Assembly: GCA_018398765.1 (NCBI GenBank)
Contig: JAHBMJ010005732.1
Span: 7,501-50,762, forward strand
From: Chromera velia
Lineage: Eukaryota > Sar > Chromeraceae
Direction: 5' to 3'
Length of the DNA stretch: 43,262 nucleotides
The stretch's first letter is position 1, and every line of letters begins with the position of its first letter. Shown piece after piece: positions 11,290 through 22,129 of the stretch. Under the pieces are notes generated by a model. It searched no databases and was not told the DNA's origin. It worked only from the letters and a program-made list of their open reading frames with translations. Made by a program: the position numbers and the translations under genes.

Positions 11290-13166
11290 CTATTGCCGCG
11301 TTTGTTAATTTCAGCAAGGCGTTTGATACAGTTCCTCAGGTCAAAATGTTAGAGAGGCTCAGGGAGGAAGGAGTAAGCCAAGCCGATGTTTAGATGATTC
11401 ATTCGATGTATAGTCAGGTGAAGGCTCAGGTGGATGGGGTAACTGAATGCTTTCCAGAAGGCAGAGGAGTAAAATAAGGCGATCCTCTCTCTCCTCTCCT
11501 CTTTCTTCTTTTCATCAACAATCTGCATAAGTCTGTCAGCTCCGATAATGAAAACAGGAATCAAAGCTCGGCTGGGGGTACTGATAGAGAGACTCCTGTC
11601 AGACTGTCTGACGTTTTAATCGAAAGCATCGAATACGCTGACGACCTTGTTCTGTTTGCTCACAGTGCTTCTGACTTGCAGAAACGCCTGTCTCGCCTCA
11701 AGGACTATTGTAAGGAGCACGGCCTGAAGGTGAATTTAAAGAAGACAAAAGTTATGCTTCTCTCCTCCCCCCACCCCGACCTAGTGCCCCGGACCCCTTT
11801 TCTTTATGAAGGCAGACCAGTGGAAGCGGTGAGTAAATATAAGTATTTGGGCAACTGAGTTTTTGAGGGCGGGGACCTTAGCAAGACAGTCGAAGCCCGC
11901 ATTGAGGCGGCAGAGAAGGCTTTGGGGGCGGTGTTTGGTATTCTCTCTTCTCTAGGCTTTGTTTCTCCCTTTTCTAAAATTACTTTGTTCAAGGCCCTCT
12001 GGCTGTCAGTCGCACTTTATGGACTGGAAATGATCCCGCTGAGAAAGACAGATGTTGCCTGCCTCGATGCATTACAGTTACGTTTTGTTCGATGTTGTTT
12101 TGGTCTCTCCCATCATTCTTTTGTTTCGCCTTCCCTTCTCTTTCTCTCTCTCTCTCGAGCCATTCAGTTCTCTACTTAGTAAGTTGAGTGGGGGCTTCAT
12201 CCAATGTATCAAATCGATCGACCATGCTCTACCCCAGGCAGTGTGGAATGAGTGCTTAGCTGGCTCATGTGAACCTTTCGTTAAGACAGTAAAATGCCAT
12301 TGGCTGGCCGTTCCATTAGATTGCTCCCTTTTGTGGCCTCCATTGCCAAACACGGTGGGGGACAAGTTTAAAGGGAAGGGCAAGGGCAGAAGGAAAAGGG
12401 CGGCAAAAAAGATCGTAGAGGGTGCTTGGCTGTCCGACTGGTTGAAAGAAGAAACTAGAAACGTTAGAGACAGAGATAGAATTTTTCCCCACCTTACGAA
12501 TCTCTCCCCTTTTCAATCAGAGAATCCGTCTAGACAGCGTTTGGCCATGCACCTTCTGAGTGAAAGGAAATGGCGTCCGAGAAGTGAAACGATAGAGTGC
12601 AGTGTTGAACCTCTGCTAAAGGGTCTGTTGCAGTCCTCCGCAGGCTTCCGTACACTTTTCAGGGCTCTCACAGGGGGGGATATAGATAGAACCCAACCGG
12701 AACGGCTGTGCAATAAATGTTTGTCCCCCTCGCGTGTGATCAAAGATGAGGTTCATGTTCTGACGGAATATAAAAACACAGAAAGGGAACGGAACAGGCT
12801 GAAAAAACTGTACGAAATTGCGAAGCAGAAAGCACCCATTGACATAAGAATACAGATCGCACAACGCGTTGCAGGTGCAACCGGGAGGGGCACTTCTGAT
12901 AATGAGAAAAAAATGAAGGATATGGTGTTGCTGTTGTGCACAATTCTGCCTAGAAGCGGTTCCAAAGCTATAGCCAACTGTCTCAAGAAGGTCCATTCTG
13001 TCGATAAAGCAAGTTGAGGCGCATCGATCCGTTTGGCATGCAGGCTTCCTCATCCCCTCCCCCTATGAATGTGTGCTCTGCGTTGTCCTCAAAGCCTTGC
13101 TAGTGGCTTGGGATTTAGCGTCGCTAAATCTAGGATTTAACCCTCAATCATCATCATCATCATAGG
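11290..13166 (+). mobile_element. Degenerate 5'-truncated LINE (non-LTR retrotransposon)
   Basis: The conceptual reading shows reverse transcriptase motif A (FVNFSKAFDTVP, about 11306), motif B broken by a stop (RGVK*GDPLSPLLF, about 11470), motif C (EYADDLVLFA, about 11635) and the thumb region (KVNLKKTKVM). There are in-frame stops near 11392, 11476 and 11856, and a frame change in the CT-rich tract around 12130-12170. The last 200 residues (12380-13015) hold a LINE-type zinc knuckle, CNKC with a later DEVHVLTEY in which the final Cys is replaced by Tyr. The 3' UTR ends in (ATC)n. The endonuclease and 5' part are missing. Non-autonomous and dead. Confidence 0.85.
13141..13166. repeat. (ATC)n LINE tail
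   Basis: AATC followed by five ATC units directly after the LINE 3' UTR; marks the 3' end of the element. Confidence 0.75.
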
Positions 13167-13210
13167 ACTAAAAGTTATCGAATTTAGTGAAATCTAGACA
13201 AGACTCTGAC

Positions 13211-13232
13211 AAGTAGGTTTAACCTCCCTGAA
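13211..13232. repeat. Left part of an inverted-repeat element arm
   Basis: Together with 19602-19620 (the sequence that was adjacent before the retrotransposon landed) it forms an arm whose reverse complement is found at 19792-19821. The core ACCTCCCTGAAC is identical in both arms and about 27 of 31 positions match overall. Confidence 0.65.
13228..13232. repeat. Target-site duplication, left copy
   Basis: CTGAA immediately before the left LTR, repeated immediately after the right LTR at 19597-19601. Five base pairs is the normal duplication length for Ty3/gypsy integrases. Confidence 0.9.
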
Positions 13233-13500
13233 TGTAGGATTACTAAGAAATAACTAGGGAGGATTTCTAGAGTTATTCAGAGGGCGTACAAAAGAACTGA
13301 TCGTTCGGTTCTTTTTCTAGATATTGTTGTTTCTCTATAAACCATAATATATCACAACATTGGTGTCAGTCTGTGAAAAGACGTATGCAGCAAAACCATG
13401 TAGACTGAGGCAGGCCAGCAGACTAACCGCATGCATCAAACACGCGGCGGCGCAATAATCATGCGATAACACATTGGCGGTGCCAGGCATCAGTACTACA
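13233..13500 (-). repeat. 3' LTR (left)
   Basis: 268 bp, beginning TGTAGGATT and ending AGTACTACA in plus orientation. It aligns along its whole length to 19314-19596 with one 15-bp gap and, by manual count, 24 substitutions, of which 21 are transitions. Confidence 0.95.
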
Positions 13501-14191
13501 ATATGCCTACCCCTCTCAGACGTGTGTCCTCACACATAGTCAAACCTGAACGGACACACTTTTATCAAATGCAGCTGGACAAGACATTTGTTTACTGACA
13601 GCCAGACACACGAGATTGCAGTCAATCAATCAATCTCAATCGACCCGCAAACGACCCATCATATAAATATCCCTCGAGATCTTGGCATGCTACGGCCAAC
13701 AATATGAGCAGGTATCGGCTTGCATGGACTTCTTTATGTAGCCGATCATGGAAGAACACGCATTCAGACTGGATGCTCCACATTTAGTTACCAAACAAGT
13801 CACTCCGTACATTAAACGGTGCAAAAAAAATAGATAGACGGAAGAAGAAAACATAATACATGCATGCGTGCATGAAAGGCATTGAGAAGAAAACCTGAAC
13901 GTAGGAAAGAGGAAAGCAATAAAAAGCATACAAAAGAGAGAGAAGAGATAGGAAAAGATATAGACTAGGACACAGAGAAAGATGCAGAGACGATAACAGA
14001 GAGAGAAGACGTCATCACAAGACAGAGAGAAGAAAACTACATCATTCATTCATTCATGCATTCATTCATTTATCCATTCATTCTCACTTCTCCCGTCCTT
14101 CCCGCGACCCCTCAGGAGTAGAACGAGAGTGAGAGAAAGTCATGTACAAACATTTACTCATATGCATTATTCCCTTTGATTTCTAGTCTCC

Positions 14192-14640
14192 TCACTTCTT
14201 TCCCCCTCTCCCTCTGAGAGGCCTTTCAGGCCGCGCCAAGAAGTCTTTGATTTTCAAACGAGCATTCAAAAGATTCTCTGATAGCTCCCATGTGGCATTC
14301 TCTTCTGAATCCCCTTTCCAGTATACCAAATACTCCACACTACGACCAATCTTCCTCTTGTCGAGGACTATTTCTACTTTATGCTCTTCTTCAGCCAAGT
14401 GTGGAAGGCGCACCGGCGGAGGATTCTTTTCAGACTGTCCTTCTTGCAGTAAATATCTCTTCAACCAGACCACGTGGAGAACTAGATGTCTTCTGACCCC
14501 CTCAGGAAATACCAGTTCCTATGCGACCTTTCTGACCCGTCGGTCTACTTCAAATGGCCCGTACCATAGATATGCAAGTTTCTTTCGATCTCCCTTCGGT
14601 GTCTTTGCTCTGGCAAAGAAGTTCCTGTAGACCATAACCC
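14192..14640 (-). pseudogene. Integrase C-terminus and chromodomain
   Basis: The end of pol: an integrase tail (FFARAKTPKGDRKKLAYLWYG, about 14620-14560), a stop within the next beta strand (VA*ELVFPEG, about 14522), then VVWLKRY and a chromodomain at about 14400-14235 with VEYLVYWKG and ATWELSENLL. Chromodomains of such integrases read histone marks and guide insertion; here it is a relic. Stop at 14192-14194. Confidence 0.85.
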
Positions 14641-14929
14641 AATCCCCAGGCTTGAATTCTTCTTCTCTTCTTCTCTGGTTGTACTAATGTGCTGCTCTCT
14701 CCCTCGCTCTCTCCAATCGGTCTCTCACCTCCTGAACGATGTCCACCCTCTCCTTCAAATCTTATGAAGCTTCAGGTGAGGATGGGTGGGGGCAGAGAAA
14801 ACTGGGGAGAGTGAGTGGATCTCTTTGTTCAATAATACGGAAGGGAGTGAATCCTAGGTAAATCCAGACAACTTGTGGACGCTCGTGCGGACTGCAAAGG
14901 CAAGCATCTTCAAGTGCTGAGGCCAGTCC

Positions 14930-15500
14930 TTCTAATGGTCTCCAACGAAGCACCGAAGCATCTGCTCAAGCGTCCGATTCTCGATCTCCGTCTGTCCGTC
15001 TGTCTGAGGGTGCTGAGCAGTTGACATCTTGAGCTTGGTTCTATATAGGTGGCACAGTGTTTGCCAGAAGTTTGAGACAAACCTGGAGTCACGATCAGAG
15101 ACAATTGATTGTGGCATGTCATGCTCACATACCACTTTGTCGAAAAACTTCTGTGCTGTCTCTTGGGCTCCGGCTGTCTCTCTGGTGGGAACAAAGATCG
15201 CCCACTTGCTCAACCTGCACACCACGTCCATGATCGAGTCAACTACCTCTCCCTTGAACTGAACAAGTGGAAGACCAGTAATGAAATCTATTGAGAGATT
15301 GTGAAAGGGAGACTCTGGTATAAAAAGTAGTTGAAGAAGGCCTGCAGGCTTTTCGTTTGATACACATCGCAGTGAGCGACGTAGTGCATCACCCGCTTCC
15401 ATATATGAGTCACTGTGGCCAAAAAAAGTCTGCAGCCAGTCGTTGGTAGGTCTTGTCCACTCCAAGGTGCCCAGCCAAAGGAGAATCGTGACACTCCCAG
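14930..15500 (-). pseudogene. Integrase zinc-binding and catalytic core
   Basis: The HHCC zinc-binding motif is seen at about 15495-15435 (CHDSPLAGHLGVDKTYQRL) in a different frame from the core, with a frame change in a run of T near 15430. The catalytic DD35E residues are recognisable: first Asp in SIDFITGLP, second in SIVSDRDSRF, Glu in GQTEIENRTLEQ. The core is interrupted before it reaches the chromodomain part. Confidence 0.88.
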
Positions 15501-15793
15501 ATGACTTGCCTTTGCAGTGTCTTCATCGGGATCGCCCGTCTCCTCTAGTCATAGTACAGAAGTCCCTCCTTCACCGAGAAATGACTCAAACGCAAACGCA
15601 GGTAGGCAGGGGGGATGCCTTGGATGGGAGCATGAGTGAGGAAAGGAAGGAGCTCCTTGAAGAAAGAATCTTGAACGTACCGCTGCCTAACTTGATCCAG
15701 AAACTTTGCATCTGGACAGACCTTTTAAGTGCTCTCCACCTGGGCAATTTGGTCTGTTTCCTTTTCATCAGACCTCTCCTCTCCTGTCTGTTT

Positions 15794-16300
15794 CTACGTT
15801 CTGGTTCGAGACGGTCGACGTGACAGCACGTCTGCCATAACGTTCTTGGAGCCAGCGATGTACTGAGGAACAATAGCCAATGCATTCAGGAAGATGGCCC
15901 ATCTCTTCACTCTGTCGGAACCTTCGATCAGACCCCCTAAAGTGCCGAGCCACTTCAAGCTCTCGTGATCGGAGTAGACTTTTGTAGTGTGATTCATATA
16001 AATGCGGAAGGTCTTCACCCCAAACACAACTGCTAGAATGAGCTCAGCTCAGCTTGAATGAGCTTCCTGGAAGCAAGGGCTACAACTCTCAGTCCATTTA
16101 CTCTTAGATCCCACTGTATCAGAGCTGCCGCGATGCAGATCTCTTTCTCTGACGCATCAACATACAAGTCGAAAGGGTGGGTGGGATCTGGGATGAAGAG
16201 AAGAATCAATTCTGTAATCTTCTCTTTCAACTCCTTGAACGCTGCTTCAGAGACCTCTGACCAAACGAACTCGACCTTCGCCTGGAGAAGAGAAGTGAGT
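15794..16300 (-). pseudogene. RNase H-like part of pol
   Basis: Two out-of-step frames carry FDLYVDASEKE (about 16175) and KVYSDHESLKWLGTLGG (about 15975), both characteristic of the Ty3/gypsy RT-RNaseH domain. The break between them is near 16030. Confidence 0.85.
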
Positions 16301-16401
16301 AGGGCTATGACGTGACTGTACTTGTAGAATCTGATAAATCTCTGGAACCAGTTGCACAGTCCGAAGAAGACAAGGAGCTCGTGTTTGTTCTCAGGGTTTG
16401 G

Positions 16402-17202
16402 CTAAGTCTGAACGAGCTCTGCCTTCTTCGGCTCCGTTCTCACTCCTACATCCGAGATTTCCAGCCCGATGTACACGACTTTCGGGACAAAGAATTTGCA
16501 CTTAGAAATCTTCACATAATACTCGTCTTTTCTCAAACATCCAAGGACTCTCCGCAAATCCTCTTCGTGTTGGTCGACCGTCGGGGAGTACATGAGGACA
16601 TCATCGATCTAAGCAAATGCGCAGTCATCCAGAACTTCGCGAAGGCAAACTTGAATAGCTCGTTGGCTGGTCGGCGGTGGGTTACACATCCCGAAAGGCA
16701 TCACCAGCCATTTATAGTTGCTGTACCGGGTGCACATCGCTGTCTTTGGTTCGTCACCCAGTTGAATGCGAAGCTGATAGAAAAACTGCCGTATATTGAG
16801 GATCAAAAAAATCTTCGCTCCATGGAGACGGTCCAACAATTCTTCTTATCTGGGCATCGCGTACTTGTCCTTGATCGTGATCTTGTTAATGGCACGGTAG
16901 TCGATGCACATCCGTAGACTCCCATCTTTCTTCGCCATAAAGAAGGCTGGTGCCGCAAACGGAGAGACAGGGGGACGGATGAATCCCTTTATTAGCAGGT
17001 CATCTAGTTGTCTCCTTATCTTATCGAGCTCTCCAAAAGAAAGTCGGTATGGTGGCCAAGCGGGAGGAGGATGTCCAGGCTCCAGATCAATCGCAAACTC
17101 GACTGACCGTCTTGGGGGTAGCTTGGGGATCTCGTTGCAAAAGATGTTCCGATATTCTCCCACCACCCGTCGAGCTGCAGGGTGGAGGGAGGGATCACTC
17201 AT
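16402..17202 (-). pseudogene. Reverse transcriptase domain
   Basis: [22 protein letters not shown] (about 16920-16850) leads to a stop at 16846. Motif A reads FLILNIRQFFYQL, in which the catalytic Asp has become Asn. Motif B is near PFGMCNPP. Motif C is preceded by a stop (FA*IDDVLMYS, about 16608). Loss of the first catalytic Asp alone would abolish polymerase activity. Confidence 0.9.
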
Positions 17203-17562
17203 GACTTTTAATCACCCCCTATAGAGCGTTTCATCCTTCTCCCTCTCTGCCTTCTCTTCTGCTGTCTCTGCTTCTAGCACTTCCTTCTCTGTCTCTTCTC
17301 TGATCGCCACTGCCACTTTCGCCTCACCTGGGGGTTCAGAATCTACCTCCAGGGTCATCGGCTTAGGGACCAGCACAGGCTTTACCATTTCTAACCTACA
17401 AAGATACACCTCTCGCACATGGCCCTTCCTGACCTCTCTTTTGAACTCTCTGCTAGAAAAAATACGGACAGATGTCTGTGTCTATGACCTTCTATGAGCC
17501 TCTGGGATTGGAATCTCTACTTCTCCTTTGCCCCAATGCATACGAGGCTCATGTTCGATCAG

Positions 17563-17952
17563 CTACTTCATGCCCAGATAGACATCATAGTCGTCATCAA
17601 GGTCAGCCAGGGTGAACTTCATTCTCTGGTGGTACCCCTGAATGGAGAAGGCCAGAGGACTGGTATACTCGCTGACCGTAGTTACCACCGTCTGCCCGTC
17701 TTCTCCTTTAATAGCCCCCCTACACTGACGCGAACTTTGCATCTTCCTGATGGGAAGACATTTGTCATGAGCGAATTGGGCAGACAGAAATGTCTCTCCC
17801 ACCCCACAGTCTAAGAGCACTCTCACTGGAATACCCTCGACAATGCCCTGGAAGCGAATCATCTTCACCTTCCCGTCAGCACTGGCAGCACCGATCATAT
17901 TCGCCTGGTCGTACACGTAGGAGTCAGTGGGCTGCTCTCCCTCAATGTTCAT
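17563..17952 (-). pseudogene. Retropepsin-like aspartic protease
   Basis: The active-site segment reads VLLDCGVGETFLS, where the family has D-S/T-G, so the hydroxyl residue next to the catalytic Asp is changed to Cys. The C-terminal DVYLGMK matches the conserved retropepsin ending. Located between the zinc knuckle and the reverse transcriptase as expected. Confidence 0.8.
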
Positions 17953-18306
17953 CGAGAGCTCGTTGTCAGGGAACCAGAATTCTTCCTCTCCTTATCCAGC
18001 AACCTGATCCCCCTCCTGCCTTGCAGTCTGGATATCAGCTGCATGGCTATTCCAAGCACGCCCTCTCTGCCCCCCCTGTGGGCGACCTCTCTGCGCATTC
18101 GGTGGAGAGCTACATGGTGGCGCTGTCCGTCCGACTGGCATCCACACCCATCGTCCTTTTCCACCACTGGTGCCAACAGGTGGACCTCCCTGACCACCAT
18201 ACATGGGTCTCTGCGGTCCCGAAGGACCCTATGGCCTTCTTCCGTACGGCTGCTGCAGTCTGGGAACATTTGACCCAAACTCCCTCTATAAAGACAACAA
18301 GGATGG

Positions 18307-18348
18307 ACAATCTTTCTTCTCATGTCCCGTCTGCTTACAGAGGAAGCA
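18307..18348 (-). pseudogene. Gag CCHC zinc knuckle
   Basis: CFLCKQTGHEKKDC fits C-x2-C-x4-H-x4-C exactly, the nucleocapsid RNA-binding motif. In-frame TAA precedes it by two codons and TAG codons follow, so the frame is broken. Confidence 0.85.
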
Positions 18349-18867
18349 CCGTCCTTATCGCATCAGTTCGGCTCTCTCTTTTGAAGAAAGAGAGCATACA
18401 ACGTCTAGCTGCATGGGAACAGGTCCATCAGAGTTGGACCCACCTTGGTACTTTCCGTTCGGTCTGCTGCCCCCAGTCTGAGCGTGCCTCTTTCGGTTCC
18501 CACCCCTTCCTTCCAAAGTTTCTGCTGCGATACAAGCCACCTCCACCTAGACCTCCACTGTCTCCTTAAGAGTGGAAGGAGCTTTCTTATTCACCTCGAG
18601 GCAAATCGCATCGGGGATAGCCTTCTTGAAGATGTGGATGAGATCAACAAGGGTCGATGTGTCTTTGATCTCTTCCGCCAGATCCAGGAAGGCATCCCCA
18701 AAGCTCTCCATGCCCTGTACTTTCGAGTACTCTAGCGAGTACTGGAGCTCCTCCAGTGCATCCCTGCGGTGATCGTGCTCAAGCGGGTCAATATACCTCT
18801 TTTTCAGTGCCTCTGCGAAGTCTTGGAAGGAACGGAAGGGAGTTGTGCTTTTTTACTTCCGATGGAC

Positions 18868-19245
18868 CTACTTCTTCAGAGTCTTCGACAGATAGCTCTT
18901 TGAAACAAAGAGCCATCGACTCTCCGACACTCCCGTGCCCTGGCAATACTCCTTCATGTCTTCGAGCCAGTCAGAGACCTCGTGCCGATCCTCTGCAAAG
19001 AAGGAGGGCTCCCTCACCTTGCAGGCTTGAGGCAGTTCTCTGTCGAGCAACAGAGGATGTTCACCAGCAGACGTCTCCACTCCAGCGGCTATGGTCGGAG
19101 GTACGACTTGCGTCCGTGGCTCCCGAACTTCATCTGCCAGCCTCTACATCACAGAGCGCTGCAAGAAAAGTTCCTGGTGCAGCTTCTGGAATTGCGCGTT
19201 ACACTCGGACTGAGTAACAAACTGACTGAATGTCCCTTCAGCCAT
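18868..19245 (-). pseudogene. Gag capsid-like N-terminus
   Basis: Begins at ATG 19245 (MAEGTFSQF) with an in-frame TAG about 33 codons later. The following frame has EDRHEVSDWLEDMKEYC and a later SKSYLS, the usual retrotransposon gag layout (acidic loop, Trp-Leu helix, then YL). Confidence 0.75.
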
Positions 19246-19295
19246 TCAGTGCACCACAACACAAATGGATTTGATCAACTATAGCCTCTGGTCGA

Positions 19296-19313
19296 ACGAT
19301 GCTTCTGCTACCC
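19296..19313 (-). other. Primer-binding site, probably initiator Met tRNA
   Basis: Directly inside the 5' LTR the minus strand reads GGGTAGCAGAAGCATCG. Its first part resembles TGGTAGCAGAGG, the complement of the 3' end of eukaryotic initiator Met tRNAs, with a few mismatches. tRNA identity is inferred. Confidence 0.55.
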
Positions 19314-19596
19314 TGTAGGATTGCAAAGAGATAACTAGGGAGGATTTCTAGAGCCATTCATAGGATACACAAAAGAACTGATCGTTTCAAATAGATTCGT
19401 TTGGTTCTTTTTCTAGACATTGTTGTTTCTCTATAAACCATAATATATCACAACACCAGTGTCAGTCTGTGAAAAGACGTATGCAGCAAAACCATGCAGA
19501 CTGAGGCAGGCCGGCAGACTAAGCGCGTGCGTCAAACACGCGGCGGCGCGATAATCATGCGATGACACGTTGGCGGCGCCAGGCATCAGTACTACA
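19314..19596 (-). repeat. 5' LTR (right)
   Basis: 283 bp, same ends as the left LTR. It carries 15 extra bases (about 19385-19400) absent from the left copy. Being upstream of gag, it would hold the element's promoter. Confidence 0.95.
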
Positions 19597-20156
19597 CTGA
19601 ACCTAAGTGCCACTTGAAAAAATATAATCAAGATCATCTCTATCTGCGGCATCTTTTTTCAAGAGACCGTCCATACCTGTGGCGTAGACGGTCAAGACAC
19701 CGTCCAGATATATTCTTTGGCTTTCAAGACACCATAAATGATCCGCACATGCAACACGGACTTTCAAGCTTATCCAAAAATGCGGCTTAAACTTTTAAGT
19801 GGTAGTTAAGTTCAGGGAGGTCGTAGGTTCTACTAGGTTCCACAGAAAATTCCACTACAATCATTCAAATTCCATAAGTAAATGCTATAAAATTCCTAAT
19901 AAATTAATATAAATTAAATTCCTGTAGAATTTAACCCGGTTTTTCAACCATTTTTGTAGTGTGAACTTATAGGTGGACTAATAACTAGACTAATAAGAAT
20001 TCAATTTTACAGTTCTATAATTACTTCAGTAGTTTTTGTTAAAGTCAGAGTATTTCTTTTTTCTCTTTCACGATATGCTTGAGTTTGCTTAATTATAAAC
20101 TAAATTATGAAAAACTGGATGAAAAGGCTCAATCTTCAATATCAATCTATGTCTTT
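19597..20156. other. Right target duplication, inverted-repeat element and AT-rich DNA
   Basis: 19597-19601 is the second CTGAA. 19602-19620 continues the left arm of the inverted-repeat element and 19792-19821 is its right arm, leaving about 170 bp between the arms. The rest is AT-rich without coding potential. A TTAA/AAATT-rich tract from 19850 to 19960 may be part of the same old element. Confidence 0.6.
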
Positions 20157-22089
20157 CTAGGCATCTCCTTTTTCCTTCTCGCCCTCAAACTCCATGTGAT
20201 ACTGCCATGCATCAACAAACCCCAAGCCCTTCAACCTCCCTGCCCTGGGAATGAGGCCAATTTTCTTGAACCCCAATTTCTCCCACAGGCGCATCGATGC
20301 CGTATTCTGCGCAAACACCAAATTGAAGAACGCAGCCCGGTACCCCAGCAGCGGGGCCACTCTCACAAAGTACTCCCCGAGGGCCGACCCAACCCCCTTT
20401 CTGCGCCACAGAGGGTCTACCAGAAACCCCCCATTGCAGATATGGGAGCATCTGCCAGGAAAATTCGGTTTGATGTACACAGCCCCGATGGTCGTCTTCA
20501 TCTCTGCAGACTCGGCGGCCTTCTCTCCGACCGGTGCTCCCGTCTCTGCGCTTGTGCTTGTCACTACTGCCATCTCCCCCAAAGGAACACCGTCGGGTCC
20601 CGCGGCACCGTCAGCACTGCAGCCTCAGAGAAACCAAGCGACGTGGACAGAAAGAGGGTGTGAGGAGAGGGAGGGGAAAAGGAAGGAAACGACTCAGACG
20701 AAAAAAGGAAGAGAGAAAGAAAGAGAGACCCGGCCCGGGGTATGACCGAAATGATTGTGGACCCCTCGATCCTTTAGCTCGAATGAGGCCTTCGTGTGTT
20801 TGCTGACCTTTCATTCTCTTTGCTTGGGCGTTTTGTCTTCACTCTGCAGAGGAAAGCACAAACAATAGAAAAGGGAAACACGACTTGTTCACCAAGAGAG
20901 ACACATACACTCGGTGTGCATCGCATCGACAGGCACCCAAACCGACATAAAGCGTCCAGGTGACGATCAACCATCCACAAGAAGCAGTAAAAAGAAATCT
21001 GTAAAGAACACAGGAAAGGACACAAATAGGTCTGTTGCATGAGAACAATTCCTCCTCCGTTCCCGTGCCCTGGCACAAGCTTGAGCGAAAGACGACGACC
21101 CACCCCCCACTTCTCCAAATCGGATAGCTACAAAAAAGCATGCATCGTGTAAGTAAGAATACAAATTGCATTCTATACGTTTCACCGCTTCACAAGTTCT
21201 GGTTTGCTGCCTTCGTGCACCCTACCGAGACACGTCGTCTGACGGAAGCGTCTCAAGACTCAAAGGCTGACACACCAATGTAGAGACACACCAAAAGACA
21301 GATAAACGTGTATTCTGTTCTTCTATGCAATGAACAATCTTCGCATGCTTCCAGGCTGACCTACGCACCTGCAGACCAGAACGTCGTGAGAGAGGAAGTA
21401 GGCACGGAACCCGGCAGCATCCACTGGGCCCTCTTGAGGAAAACTGTTGCCCTCCTGCAGGCAACTCATTCATTCATTGATTCATTCATTCATTCGTTCG
21501 TTCGTTCGTTCGTTCGTTCATTCATTCATTCATTCATTCGTCCATTCATTCATTCATTCATTCGTTCGTCCATTCATTCATTCATTCATTCATTCGTCCA
21601 TTCATTCATTCATTCATTCGTTCGTTCATTCATTCATTCATTCGTTCGTTCGTTCATTCGTTCATTCATTCATTCATTCGTTCGTTCGTTCGTTCGTTCG
21701 TTCGTTCATTCCCATTCCATCAGGGAGTCAAATCTTTCCTCAGTTAGTCAGTCACTCAGTCACCAAATCAGTCAGTCAGTTACATGCAGAGCCGACAAAG
21801 GTCGAATCACAGAGAAATCAGACACACCAAGGAGAAAAGAGAAATCCTATCGGAGAGAAACCAGACACATCAAAGGCCAAAGAGGAGAGAGAAATCCAAC
21901 CGGAAGCATTGAGGTCAAGAAGGAAATTCGAGAACTCACCTCAAGCGCGTAGCTAAACATCTTATGCACCGCTGCAGCCAGCAGGAAAGCAAAAAAAGGA
22001 TGCAACGGCACAATCAGGCATGCAACCTCTCACTCGATGCTGCAAAGTCGAGTGAATGCATCGGTCTTTTCCTGCCTTCCTGTCCCCCT

Positions 22090-22129
<40 letters not shown>

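Larger units (their letters stand above)
13233..19596 (-). mobile_element. Ty3/gypsy chromodomain LTR retrotransposon, full-length but inactive
   Basis: The element is bounded by two direct LTRs that start TGTAG and end CTACA and is flanked by CTGAA duplications, so its ends are exact (6,364 bp). It reads on the minus strand in the order gag, zinc knuckle, protease, reverse transcriptase, RNase H, integrase, chromodomain, which is the Ty3/gypsy order; the terminal chromodomain places it among chromovirus-like elements. Every coding domain is damaged by stop codons, frameshifts or lost catalytic residues, so it cannot move by itself. About 690 bp of apparently non-coding DNA (13501-14191) separates the last codon from the 3' LTR. 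Confidence 0.95.

Noticed and set aside
11290-19245. Possible stop-codon reassignment (TAA/TAG read as Gln)
   Set aside because: In-frame stops are confined to the LINE and gypsy relics, which also have frameshifts and lost catalytic residues; host genes end at ordinary TAA, TAG and TGA codons.
21308-21956. Long Ser-Phe-Ile-His repeat frames
   Set aside because: Translation of the TTCA/TTCG tetranucleotide array in a GNAT intron; open in several frames because the repeat contains no stops.
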